Shown: positions 1 to 8,091 of the stretch, one piece after another
Numbering within the stretch: the first letter of the stretch is position 1
Layout of the letters: the number at the start of each line of letters is the position of its first letter
Origin: Colwellia sp. PAMC 20917
Lineage (GTDB): Bacteria > Pseudomonadota > Gammaproteobacteria > Enterobacterales > Alteromonadaceae
Length of the DNA: 64,000 nt
NCBI RefSeq assembly: GCF_001767295.1
Contig: NZ_CP014944.1
Location: 3,472,001 to 3,536,000 of the forward strand
Reading direction: 5' to 3'
Notes under the pieces: model-generated
Seen by the model: only the letters and a program-made list of their open reading frames with translations
Told to the model about the DNA's origin: nothing
The model's database searches: none
Made by a program: the position numbers and the translations under genes

Positions 1-160
1 TAAAAAATGAAGCAAAATCCAAATAAAATGTATAATTTTTGCTACAGTTAATTGTGTAAGCTCTTTTATGAATTAATTTCTATTTTTTTCATACTAAGGC
101 CTTGCGTTTTTCGACTTTACCCTCAAGTCTTAAATAGAGCAATAAACAAAAGGAATACCT

Positions 161-517
161 ATGAAAATAAATCTTTCAGGTCACCACGTAGATGTTACCG
201 ATGGTGTAAAAGAACATATCGATGAAAAATTCTTAAAAATTTCTAACCATTTTCCAACGCTGATCTCATTAGACATTATTCTTTCAAAAGAGCATGGAAA
301 ATATGGTGCAGAAATAACAACAAATTATGAAGGTGGTCGTATTGCTGTATCAGCAGAAGACGATGTCATGTTTCCCGCAATTGCTAGTGTAGCCAAAAAG
401 CTTGATGCCGCACTTAAACATAGAAAAGGCCAATTAAAAGCAAATTTACACAGTAAGCCTGTTTCAGTTACGCCTGAAATTGCCCACGAGAAAGTTCAAG
501 AAATGAATTTGAACTAA
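161..517 (+). CDS. hpf: Ribosome hibernation-promoting factor, HPF/RaiA family (short form)
   Basis: This is a 118-residue protein with the ribosome-binding fold of the HPF/YfiA family. The N-terminal residues INLSGHHVDVTDGVKEHI are typical, and the basic helix around residues 78-92 (AKKLDAALKHRKGQLK) is the rRNA-contacting face. It lacks the long C-terminal dimerisation domain, so it is a short form of the HPF/RaiA type. In relatives it binds the 30S A and P sites in stationary phase or cold stress and silences ribosomes. The ATG follows an AAAGGAA ribosome-binding site. It stands alone, with a terminator after it. I cannot decide between HPF and RaiA from sequence alone. Confidence 0.92.
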   Translation: MKINLSGHHVDVTDGVKEHIDEKFLKISNHFPTLISLDIILSKEHGKYGAEITTNYEGGRIAVSAEDDVMFPAIASVAKKLDAALKHRKGQLKANLHSKPVSVTPEIAHEKVQEMNLN

Positions 518-544
518 TTTAAAAGTAGTTATACTTAAATGTTT

Positions 545-572
545 ACGGGAGCTATTGCTCCCGTTTTAGTTT
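545..572 (+). terminator. Rho-independent terminator of hpf
   Basis: Perfect 8-bp stem ACGGGAGC / GCTCCCGT with a TATT loop, followed by a T-rich tail. It lies 28 bp after the hpf stop codon. Confidence 0.85.
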
Positions 573-640
573 CTAGCTTATTATTATCATTATGAATGGT
601 ATACTTAACTTGTGAATAAATAAGGTAGTAGAAGTAAAAT

Positions 641-1054
641 ATGTTGGCCCTTTCAAATAATGTCTGGTTAGATCAAAATGAACTCGAGTTAACCGCTATT
701 CGTGCACAAGGGGCGGGTGGACAAAATGTCAATAAAGTATCGTCAGCGATTCATTTACGTTTTGATATTAAGGCATCGTCTTTACCTGACTTTTATAAAG
801 AACGTTTATTAGCATTAAAAGATAAACGTATCACTAAAGAGGGAATTTTAGTTCTCAAGGCGCAACAGTATAGAACACAAGAGAAAAATCGTGAATCTGC
901 GCTTGAGCGTGTTGTTGAAGTGATTAAATCAGCAATGGTTATTCAAAAGGTTCGAAGAGAAACTAAACCATCAAAAAACTCCAAAAAAAGACGCTTAGCG
1001 GGTAAGTCTCACCGCGGCAATGTTAAAGCACTCCGCGGCAAGGTCACTGACTAG
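641..1054 (+). CDS. arfB: Peptidyl-tRNA hydrolase ArfB (YaeJ), ribosome rescue
   Basis: A 137-residue class-I release-factor-like protein. The catalytic GGQ lies in RAQGAGGQNVNKVSSAIHLR (about residues 22-41). The C-terminus (about residues 105-135) is the basic tail that enters the empty mRNA channel of stalled ribosomes. The family releases peptides from non-stop ribosomes without a stop codon. Length and layout match E. coli YaeJ closely. It sits 10 bp from the convergent cyclophilin gene. Confidence 0.93.
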   Translation: MLALSNNVWLDQNELELTAIRAQGAGGQNVNKVSSAIHLRFDIKASSLPDFYKERLLALKDKRITKEGILVLKAQQYRTQEKNRESALERVVEVIKSAMVIQKVRRETKPSKNSKKRRLAGKSHRGNVKALRGKVTD

Positions 1055-1064
1055 TTAACATCGG

Positions 1065-1841
1065 TTAAGATATTTTCATTTTACGTCGTAAGCCTACTAA
1101 AGATAATGCCAGTAATGCAAAGTAGGATAAGCTACCGCCACCGTCACCGTCACTATCACTTGAACTGCTCCCCTGATTAAGCAGCGTATTTTTTACCGGA
1201 GACAGGCTTTCAGCCGTTGTGGTTGAACTATTTGAAATGGTAACAGTACGTATGGTTACAAAATTCTCATCTGCAGGTACAAAATTACTATTAGCACATT
1301 GCTCGTTGGTATAGTCTGGCATTGGTATACTTTGACAAATGGGTAACTGGGCTATTTTATCAATATTATCCATACCTTCAATCACTTCACCGAATACGGT
1401 AAAACCACCATTTTGTCTATCTAAAATAGCGCTATTATCTTTATAATTAATAAACCACTGACTGGTTGCACTATTGGGACTGTTTGCTATTTTTGCCATC
1501 GCGATAGTTGCTCTAACATTTGAATACAATGGCTCATTTTTTACAGAACTATCGACATCAATGGCCGTTAATGGAAAGTTTCCGTTAAATTCAAAACCTC
1601 CCGCTTGCATAATAAAGTTAGGCACTAAACGATGAACAACAGTATTGTTGAAATCCCCGTCATTAATGTACTTTAAAAAATTTTCTACTGTTTTAGGTGT
1701 GGTTTGATCGTGTAAGTTAATTTTGAAATTCCCTTGAGAAGTTTCAAATTCAACAATTGTCGCATTACTCGATACTGATAATAGTGTCGCAACAGAAAAT
1801 GCACCCGCTAGTACAAGTGATTTAGGAGAAGTTTTATACAT
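1065..1841 (-). CDS. Secreted cyclophilin-type peptidyl-prolyl isomerase with GlyGly-CTERM anchor
   Basis: A cyclophilin domain (about residues 28-200) keeps the catalytic stretch VVHRLVPNFIMQAGG and the SQWFINYKDN segment. I set the start at 1841 because AAGGT precedes that ATG and a signal peptide follows at once (hydrophobic segment, then SVSSNA). A frame 14 codons longer is open but has no ribosome-binding site. The C-terminus is an acidic, Ser-rich linker, then GDGGGSLSYFALLALS and a basic end. That is the GlyGly-CTERM architecture, processed by rhombosortase and linked to type II secretion and surface attachment in known cases. Prolyl isomerisation outside the cytoplasm is therefore the expected role. 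Confidence 0.88.
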   Translation of the reverse strand: MYKTSPKSLVLAGAFSVATLLSVSSNATIVEFETSQGNFKINLHDQTTPKTVENFLKYINDGDFNNTVVHRLVPNFIMQAGGFEFNGNFPLTAIDVDSSVKNEPLYSNVRATIAMAKIANSPNSATSQWFINYKDNSAILDRQNGGFTVFGEVIEGMDNIDKIAQLPICQSIPMPDYTNEQCANSNFVPADENFVTIRTVTISNSSTTTAESLSPVKNTLLNQGSSSSDSDGDGGGSLSYFALLALSLVGLRRKMKIS

Positions 1842-2007
1842 AGTAACCTTAAATTTATTAGGGATAATAATAGTTGAATACAATGCTAGAGATACTAAAA
1901 GTATTAGTCTAAAACAACAAGAGCTTTTCTTACCTGTAAATTTGAGTTTGTGGTTGTAGCGTTTTTTTCAGCATATCAATGAGGCTATAAAAGCGGTGAG
2001 AGCTGAT

Positions 2008-2036
2008 AACGTATATCGTTATTAACGACATACGTT
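2008..2036. repeat. Near-perfect 13-bp inverted repeat with 3-nt spacer
   Basis: Arms AACGTATATCGTT and AACGACATACGTT flank ATT. The single mismatch becomes a G-U pair in a minus-strand transcript. It lies between the lepB stop and the cyclophilin start and has no T-tract on either side. It could be an operator or an RNA processing hairpin rather than a classic terminator. Confidence 0.6.
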
Positions 2037-2138
2037 AAATAAATACCAGTATATTTGAGATTAAAATAAAAAAAATCGTTTGAATTTACCTAATGTGATT
2101 TAAAATCTGAGCAAAAAGTACCAGTAGTTAACAAACAT

Positions 2139-2801
2139 TTAAAGTGAATGAAAAAAACGATTAGTGCGTGGTAAAAAGTTATTATTGTAATCTAGAGAAA
2201 AAGCAACTTGACTAGATCTGCCAACAATTTCCTTCCTTGGCACTAAGCCAATTACCCGAGAATCTGCACTATTATCTCGGTTGTCGCCCAGAACTAGATA
2301 CTGACCACTAGGCACTATAACTTGGTTGAAGTTATCCAATTGTGAAGCCAACTTACTGGTTCGAATAAAATGTGGCTGACCATTGATCGTCTCAATCTTG
2401 TCGTGGTAATTGTTTGATGGTGGGTTTGTTGTTGATTCTTTTTTGTAGTTAATCACTTGGTTGTTTATAATTAATTTATTGTTTCTCATGGTAACTGTAT
2501 CACCTGGAACACCAATTACACGTTTTACTAAACGTTTATCTGAGACCACTGAATCAAAAATAATGATGTCATTGGTTTGTGGTTCTGAAAGTGTAACAAG
2601 AGAAATATGAGTGAAGGGTAAGCGAATATCATAAGCCATTTTATTAATAAAAATCCTATCGCCTTCAACAATTGTTGGTTTCATCGAACCTGTAGGTACG
2701 TCACTCCAGTCAGCAACAGCGCTACGAAAAACTAACATTAAACCAATAAAAATAAATAATAACTTATTTTCTTTCCATAGTTTTTTGAGACTATTTTTCA
2801 T
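2139..2801 (-). CDS. lepB: Signal peptidase I, short accessory copy
   Basis: A 220-residue S26-family leader peptidase. One N-terminal membrane segment (about residues 13-30) precedes the catalytic Ser39 in VPTGSMKPT. The general base is Lys93 in LVKRVIGVPGD, and the family box GDNRDNSADSR lies near residue 173. It cleaves signal peptides on the periplasmic face of the inner membrane. E. coli LepB has about 324 residues and sits beside lepA, rnc and era. This copy is shorter, has one membrane segment and stands alone, so it is probably an additional paralogue. The gene symbol reflects the family, not proven orthology. Confidence 0.9.
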   Translation of the reverse strand: MKNSLKKLWKENKLLFIFIGLMLVFRSAVADWSDVPTGSMKPTIVEGDRIFINKMAYDIRLPFTHISLVTLSEPQTNDIIIFDSVVSDKRLVKRVIGVPGDTVTMRNNKLIINNQVINYKKESTTNPPSNNYHDKIETINGQPHFIRTSKLASQLDNFNQVIVPSGQYLVLGDNRDNSADSRVIGLVPRKEIVGRSSQVAFSLDYNNNFLPRTNRFFHSL

Positions 2802-3213
2802 TTTCTTTCCTTTTAAATTTTGATGACACAGGTATAGCTATTGATAGAAAATCTTAGTTTATTATGACCATTATTTTTTGATTTGTTGCTTATGAAATGT
2901 AACGGATTATGACAACTTTACTGTTTGACAAGAAAAGAGCTCATGAATAATGCGTTATTAATAGCTTTGTATAATCTTCAAATAATAAATTTAGTTGGTC
3001 ACTTTACTTGTTAGTGTGAAACTTATTTAGTGTTCATATCACTATAGGTTTTGAGCTTAAACTATGGGTCGCTAAGGTAGAACAGATAAAATGAAATGTT
3101 AACTGTAGAACAAATATAAATTATTATTTACTTGAGTTTTTTATTAAAGCTAAGGAGAATTCCTGTAGAATTTAGCTGTATTTGTAAAGTAACTAACCAA
3201 AACGATTATATTA
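2802..3213. other. Gene-free spacer between lepB and the SPOUT methyltransferase
   Basis: About 410 bp of AT-rich DNA between divergent genes. No ORF with a convincing ribosome-binding site, no RNA gene and no clear terminator are visible. It must carry both divergent promoters, but I could not pick a strong -35/-10 pair. Confidence 0.6.
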
Positions 3214-3762
3214 ATGACTAAAAAGATAAAAGTACCGTTAAAACATAAAAACGCTGAATCAGCTGAGATAACCTTAGGTTTAACCGATCCTAAAAGCCCA
3301 AGTAATGTTGGTGCTGTAATGCGCGCAGCAGGATGTTATCAAGTTGATAGCGTACTCTACAGTGGTGTTAGGTATGCAAGAGCCGCGAAATTTCATACCG
3401 ACACACAAAGTGCCAGTAAAAAAATACCTTTAATTGGTGTTGAATCTTTGGTGGAAAGTTTACCCGAAGGGAGTAAGCTAATATGTGTTGATTTAATTGA
3501 AGGAGCGGTGCCATTGCCGGCCTTCATTCATCCTAAAAATGCTATGTATGTGTTTGGCCCTGAAGATGGCACTATTAGTCAGGCTGTTATCGATAAAGCT
3601 GATGCTGTGGTATATATTCCAACGAATGGTTGTATGAATTTGGCAGCAACAGTAAATGTTTTGCTTTATGACCGCTTAGCAAAGTCTGCAATAGCTATTG
3701 GTGACGATGAACTTATCCGAAATAGTCGAGACACAAATAACACGGTAAAAGTGAAACAGTAA
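3214..3762 (+). CDS. TrmH/SpoU-family RNA 2'-O-methyltransferase
   Basis: A 182-residue SPOUT methyltransferase. Motif 1 is LTDPKSPSNVGAVMRAAGCY (residues 23-42). Motif 2 is VFGPEDGTIS (about residues 109-118), and motif 3 is GCMNLAATVNVLLYDR (about residues 138-153). These form the trefoil knot that binds AdoMet. The family methylates ribose 2'-OH in tRNA or rRNA. The target cannot be deduced here: the protein is close in size to TrmL but only moderately similar. It is a different gene from trmJ at 40.4 kb. Confidence 0.88.
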   Translation: MTKKIKVPLKHKNAESAEITLGLTDPKSPSNVGAVMRAAGCYQVDSVLYSGVRYARAAKFHTDTQSASKKIPLIGVESLVESLPEGSKLICVDLIEGAVPLPAFIHPKNAMYVFGPEDGTISQAVIDKADAVVYIPTNGCMNLAATVNVLLYDRLAKSAIAIGDDELIRNSRDTNNTVKVKQ

Positions 3763-3838
3763 AATGGCTTGTGGACAGTGTTAACCTTACGGTTTGTTCA
3801 TAAAACAAACAAAGGAATTAATAAAGTCGATAAAAAAC

Positions 3839-3866
3839 TTGACTCTTTCTGTCAACGATATACAAT
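3839..3866 (+). promoter_or_regulatory. Promoter of the cold-shock gene
   Basis: TTGACT, a 16-bp spacer, then TACAAT. It predicts a transcript start near 3873, so an untranslated leader of about 170 nt precedes the cold-shock ATG. That matches the long thermosensing leaders of cspA-type genes. Confidence 0.7.
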
Positions 3867-3872
3867 GCACGC

Positions 3873-4044
3873 AGCTAGAAAGTACTACCTATATTTATGT
3901 ACCAAGTTTCGAAGTTATGTTAGTAGCTCGTCCTGTTTAATAAGTCATAGCAACACTCTCAGCATCATCGTTTTAGTGAATTAAATTTATTTAATGGCTA
4001 AAACAAAATTAAGATTAATTATATTAAACAAATAGGATACTATT
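3873..4044 (+). promoter_or_regulatory. Long 5' leader of the cold-shock gene
   Basis: About 170 nt without a credible gene, between the predicted start site and the ATG, ending in an AGGA ribosome-binding site. The size is close to the E. coli cspA leader (about 160 nt). That leader refolds in the cold and raises stability and translation. The same behaviour here is inferred from length and position only. An open frame through this DNA, from a TTG at 3769, has no ribosome-binding site or recognisable product. Confidence 0.55.
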
Positions 4045-4251
4045 ATGTCTACAACTACTGGTACAGTAAAATGGTTCAACGAGTCTAAAGGTTTTGGTTT
4101 CATCGAGCAAGAATCTGGTCCTGACGTTTTCGCACATTTTTCTGCAATCTCTGGCGACGGTTTCAAAACTCTAGCTGAAGGCCAAAAAGTACAGTTTACT
4201 GTAACTCAAGGTCAGAAAGGTCCTCAAGCTGAGAACATTCAAGCTCTTTAA
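4045..4251 (+). CDS. Cold-shock protein, CspA family
   Basis: A 68-residue single cold-shock domain with both RNA-binding motifs: RNP1 KGFGFIEQ (residues 15-22) and RNP2 VFAHFSAI (residues 28-35). It is an RNA chaperone that melts mRNA structure in the cold. The ATG follows AGGATACTATT. It is a one-gene unit with its own promoter, long leader and terminator. Which Csp paralogue it corresponds to cannot be assigned. Confidence 0.95.
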   Translation: MSTTTGTVKWFNESKGFGFIEQESGPDVFAHFSAISGDGFKTLAEGQKVQFTVTQGQKGPQAENIQAL

Positions 4252-4298
4252 TTTTGTATCTTGAGCTAACTTAAGTTACCTCATACAAATAAATTGCT

Positions 4299-4333
4299 AA
4301 AAAGGGTAAGACTTATGTCTCACCCTTTTTTTG
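4299..4333 (+). terminator. Terminator of the cold-shock gene
   Basis: Stem GGGT-A-AGAC / GTCT-C-ACCC with a TTAT loop, flanked by A- and T-runs, ending in seven or more Ts. Confidence 0.88.
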
Positions 4334-4370
4334 TGGGAAAAATTTAGTTTAAACGTTTAAAACTTAAGAT

Positions 4371-5495
4371 ATGCTTTCTGCTTACCAAGCTCTATCTACT
4401 TCGAATAATTTTAAATACGATTATGCACAAGTTAATGCCGTCGCCAAACTTGATGATCTTTCTGAACAAATCTATCAACATGAGCGTAAATCTTGGCTTG
4501 CTAAACGACTGAAAAAATCGTCTGCTATTCGTGGTATTTATCTTTATGGAAGGGTCGGTCGTGGTAAAACCATGCTTATGGATCTCTTCTTTCAAAACTT
4601 AGCTGTTACTGCTAAAAAACGTATTCATTTTCATCGCTTTATTGAAGAAGTACATCAACAATTAAATTTATGTACAGGACAAAGTGATCCATTAACATTT
4701 ATTGCTAAGCAATGGGCTAAAAAGATTAAAGTACTGTGTTTTGATGAGTTTTATGTTTCAGATATTGGTGACGCTATGTTGCTTTCTGGCTTATTTCAGG
4801 CGTTTTTTCAACAAGATATTATTTTAATCGCTACCTCTAACTGTCGACCCGAAGAACTTTATCGTAATGGGTTACAGCGTGAAAGATTTTTGCCAACCAT
4901 AGATTTAATTAATCATTATTGCCAAGTGTTATCGGTTGATGGTGCTGTAGATCATCGCTTAGAGCATTATGATGAAACCGCAATTGCATATCGTGATTAT
5001 ACTTACCCATTAAATAACAAAACACTTAGACAAAGGTTTTTAGATATTACGGGCATTGTCGGTACTTCAGGTAATATAACGGTTAACCACCGAAAAATCC
5101 CTTTTCAAGCGAAAACAGACACTATTATACTTTTTGATTTTTATGCACTATGTTCAGGCCCTAGAAGCCAGCGAGACTACATTAGCCTAGCTGATCATTT
5201 TAAACTGGTATTGCTTGACCAAGTTCCTCAATTTGACGGAGAGCGCATAACGTCGGTTATATCGGGTGTAGAAGATGATTATCAACGCGACGGTAAATTG
5301 TTAAGCCAACTTTGCCATTTAGATGACGAAGCTCGGCGCTTTATTGCTGTTGTTGATGAATTTTATGATAGAAATATACGACTTATTATTAATGCCGAAG
5401 TTGATATAATTGATCTTTATCAAGGACAGCAATTAAGCTTTGAGTTTGCTCGCTGCCAATCCCGTCTCATTGAAATGCAACAATTAGCATATTAA
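4371..5495 (+). CDS. zapE: Cell division ATPase ZapE (AFG1-like)
   Basis: A 374-residue P-loop ATPase. Walker A is GRVGRGKT (residues 60-67), and Walker B is VLCFDEFYVSDIGDAM (about residues 122-137). Length and motif spacing fit ZapE/AFG1. In E. coli ZapE interacts with FtsZ and is needed for division under heat or low oxygen. It is a single gene here, starting just after the cold-shock terminator. No unusual residues stand out. Confidence 0.9.
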   Translation: MLSAYQALSTSNNFKYDYAQVNAVAKLDDLSEQIYQHERKSWLAKRLKKSSAIRGIYLYGRVGRGKTMLMDLFFQNLAVTAKKRIHFHRFIEEVHQQLNLCTGQSDPLTFIAKQWAKKIKVLCFDEFYVSDIGDAMLLSGLFQAFFQQDIILIATSNCRPEELYRNGLQRERFLPTIDLINHYCQVLSVDGAVDHRLEHYDETAIAYRDYTYPLNNKTLRQRFLDITGIVGTSGNITVNHRKIPFQAKTDTIILFDFYALCSGPRSQRDYISLADHFKLVLLDQVPQFDGERITSVISGVEDDYQRDGKLLSQLCHLDDEARRFIAVVDEFYDRNIRLIINAEVDIIDLYQGQQLSFEFARCQSRLIEMQQLAY

Positions 5496-5660
5496 CCAAA
5501 AATGTGTTTATTTCACTAATAAATAGTATTAAATTTTCAGTTTTTTTTATAACTTTATTGTATCTTATTGAATTATATTGATTTTACTAGTTGGCACTAG
5601 TTTTGTAATGTCTATATTACGTTAGGCATTATTTAATCGATAACAATCGAAGGGCATAAT

Positions 5661-6470
5661 ATGAAAACACTCATCGCAACAGCACTTATATTGGCAAGCA
5701 GCACTACGTTCGCTTCCACCGCATCTTTTACAAATGACTCATGCAATGCAACAATATCTGGTGGTATTAAAATTACGCCAACCGTCATTGAATTCTCTAA
5801 AAGTAAACTGCCACTCTATAAAATAGTTGATAATGAACGACTATATGTCAATGGTGTTCAAGTTGACTTAACAGATAATCAGCAATCCTTGCTTCATGAT
5901 TATTCGTCTGGCATTAGGGCAGCTGTTCCACAAGTAAAAAGTGTTGCCTTGGATGCTATCGATCTTGCGAATGACGGCATTAACTTAGCGTTTAATGAGT
6001 TACTAGGTCAAGATAATACGCTGAGTGCTGAAATTACTAGTCAACTTTCTGAGATACGTAAAGAAGTTGATCAGGGCTTAACCAGTGATAATGACATTTA
6101 TTTTGATGAGGATGGTTTTTCAGGAGAAAACTTTTTCAATGAAGATTTTGAGCAACGTATTGAAAGTGCGATAGAAAAGACGGTGCAAAATTCGATTGGT
6201 AGTTTAATGATAGCGGTAGGGCAACAGATGCTTTTCTCTGGTGGCAATATGAACGATTTTGAATCTCGTATGGAGGATTTCGGTGACAAAATGGAAAGCG
6301 AAATGGAATTTCGTGGCGAACAAATTAAAAAAAGTAGTGAAGCACTTTGTCAATCTGTTGTCGACATCGATGCACTTGAAGACAGGTTAACTAACGAAAT
6401 AATAGTGTTAAAAGACTTTAATTTATTAACCACTACTGTTTTATCTAAAAATACTAAAGATCTTATGTAA
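5661..6470 (+). CDS. Periplasmic DUF2884 (YggN-like) protein
   Basis: A 269-residue protein with a signal peptide (MKTLIATALILASSTTFAS). The mature N-terminus, CNATISGGIKITPTVIEF, matches the start of DUF2884/YggN proteins. An acidic middle region (about residues 135-160) is rich in Asp, Glu and Phe, and the rest is helical. Function is unknown in the family. The start follows GAAGGG. It stands alone between zapE and the convergent EAL-HDOD gene. Confidence 0.78.
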   Translation: MKTLIATALILASSTTFASTASFTNDSCNATISGGIKITPTVIEFSKSKLPLYKIVDNERLYVNGVQVDLTDNQQSLLHDYSSGIRAAVPQVKSVALDAIDLANDGINLAFNELLGQDNTLSAEITSQLSEIRKEVDQGLTSDNDIYFDEDGFSGENFFNEDFEQRIESAIEKTVQNSIGSLMIAVGQQMLFSGGNMNDFESRMEDFGDKMESEMEFRGEQIKKSSEALCQSVVDIDALEDRLTNEIIVLKDFNLLTTTVLSKNTKDLM

Positions 6471-6607
6471 CTTTAACTAAATACGGATAAACTTCTTTAG
6501 CGCCTATCATAGCATGGGCGTGCTATTTTCTAATCATTAACAATAAAAACGAGTAAAAATTTGGTTATTTGGTTATTTGTTTTTTGTCAATCGAACCATT
6601 GACTTAA

Positions 6608-7834
6608 TTAACTGGCATTTGTCATTTGTGACTGCTCGTCAGCCCAAGAAAGTGCTTGGTTGTAATCTCTAATTACTTTTTCCTTTTCTATACCTAACTT
6701 CTTCATAACAATAATGGTTTCATCCCATTGTGCATGTTCAATGTACTCTAATAACTGGATTAACTCAGCCAATACACCTTTCTTAGTGAGTAAAGAAATC
6801 TTTATCTCTTGTGCAAGTGGTAACTTTTCTAAAACCGTTTCAAGTTTTTCATCTAAAATGGCATCAATTAATGATAATAAGCCCGTTAAGAAAGCAATAG
6901 ATGAATCTATTGGAGCACTAATATCCTTTGAGACAAGTTCACAAAATTTAGCACGAGCCATCGCTGAATTAATTAACTCTGAAGGTTTGTCAGGGTTAAC
7001 ATTTATAGCAAACATCAAACCTAAAAATCGCTTTAGTTCTTGTGACCCTAGGGTTACAAGTGCTTGTTTTATTGTTGATATTTCATTTCGTCTGCGAAAC
7101 ATTGCCGAGTTAACATATCTTAATAGTTTATAAGAAAGCGTTACATCGCGTTCAAAGACTGAAGTAATACTGATTAAATCTAATTCGGGTTTTGATGTTT
7201 CATAAAGTAACTCAGCCATAGCAATCTGTGATGGAGAGAGACTTTTAGTTTTTATCATCTCAGGCTTAGCAAAGAAAAAGCCTTGGAATAGTTCAAAGCC
7301 TAATTCTAGTGCTTGATTATACTCGTCGTAAGTTTCAACTTTTTCTGCAAGTAACTTAATATCAGGGAAATTAGCAATCGCTTGTTTAACTTCTTTAATT
7401 TCTTCAATAGTGGATATTTTCCAATCTATTTTTATTATCTTGATATAAGGGAAAAAATGTATCCACACTTTTTGATGTTCATAATCATCTAGCGCTAATG
7501 TATAACCTTGTTCATAAAGGTCTTTGCAAATAGCTAATAGCTTTTTACCCGGCTTAACCGTTTCAAGGATTTCAACGACGACTTCATCAGTGGTCAGCAT
7601 ATTGGCGTAACCAAGACTTAATGTTTCAAGGGTAAAATTGATAAAGGCGGGCTTATTACCAGTAAACTCCCCTATACCTAAGTTAAATTTACTTGCTTCA
7701 ATCATTTTTGTGGTGGCTTCATCGCCATCAATATCAGGAAAAACGTTGTCAATGCTGTCTCTAAATAGCAATTCATAGGCAAAAAGATTTTTGTCTTTAT
7801 CTAAAATGGGTTGCCTGGCGGCATAAAAATACAT
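6608..7834 (-). CDS. EAL-HDOD signalling protein (YuxH/CdgJ type)
   Basis: I set the start at 7834, where an AGGAG ribosome-binding site lies 7 bp before the ATG and the family N-terminus YFYAARQPILD follows. An open extension of 21 codons upstream has no such site. The first about 200 residues are an EAL-like domain (YELLFRDS, ALDDYE, KIIKIDW, LAEKVE). Residues from about 205 on form an HDOD domain. Relatives control motility or biofilm. Their EAL parts are usually degenerate and do not hydrolyse c-di-GMP, so a scaffolding or c-di-GMP-sensing role is likelier than catalysis. Confidence 0.87.
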   Translation of the reverse strand: MYFYAARQPILDKDKNLFAYELLFRDSIDNVFPDIDGDEATTKMIEASKFNLGIGEFTGNKPAFINFTLETLSLGYANMLTTDEVVVEILETVKPGKKLLAICKDLYEQGYTLALDDYEHQKVWIHFFPYIKIIKIDWKISTIEEIKEVKQAIANFPDIKLLAEKVETYDEYNQALELGFELFQGFFFAKPEMIKTKSLSPSQIAMAELLYETSKPELDLISITSVFERDVTLSYKLLRYVNSAMFRRRNEISTIKQALVTLGSQELKRFLGLMFAINVNPDKPSELINSAMARAKFCELVSKDISAPIDSSIAFLTGLLSLIDAILDEKLETVLEKLPLAQEIKISLLTKKGVLAELIQLLEYIEHAQWDETIIVMKKLGIEKEKVIRDYNQALSWADEQSQMTNAS

Positions 7835-8079
7835 AAAAACTCCTGATCTTTTCGTAACTATACTGAATATATTGGAAAAAGGACAAATTAGCATCAACTA
7901 TTTTTACATATTAGTTACAGGCATAAAAATATTACATGGATAATACCTTTAATATAGTTGAAAACAATAAAAGTATAGTAATAGCAAAATATCTAGTCAT
8001 ACTAGCTTATTCTATTTTTTACTTAGTAACAGAACTTTTTAACATTTTTTTACTTAGTAAAAATATAATAATACTTTCG

Positions 8080-8091
8080 GAGGTTAATTTG
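8080..8091 (+). promoter_or_regulatory. Ribosome-binding site that fixes a TTG start for putP
   Basis: GGAGG followed by TTAAT and TTG. It is a near-ideal Shine-Dalgarno sequence at standard spacing, while the in-frame ATG at 7936 has none. Confidence 0.85.

Noticed and set aside
3769-3984. 71-codon frame from TTG between the SPOUT and cold-shock genes
   Set aside because: Crosses the cold-shock promoter and leader, has no ribosome-binding site and no recognisable product.
6714-7133. 139-codon plus-strand frame opposite the EAL-HDOD gene
   Set aside because: Antisense of a well-supported conserved gene, without a ribosome-binding site or known family.
7936-8088. N-terminal extension of putP from an ATG at 7936
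   Set aside because: No ribosome-binding site, sequence unlike PutP, and a strong GGAGG before TTG 8089.
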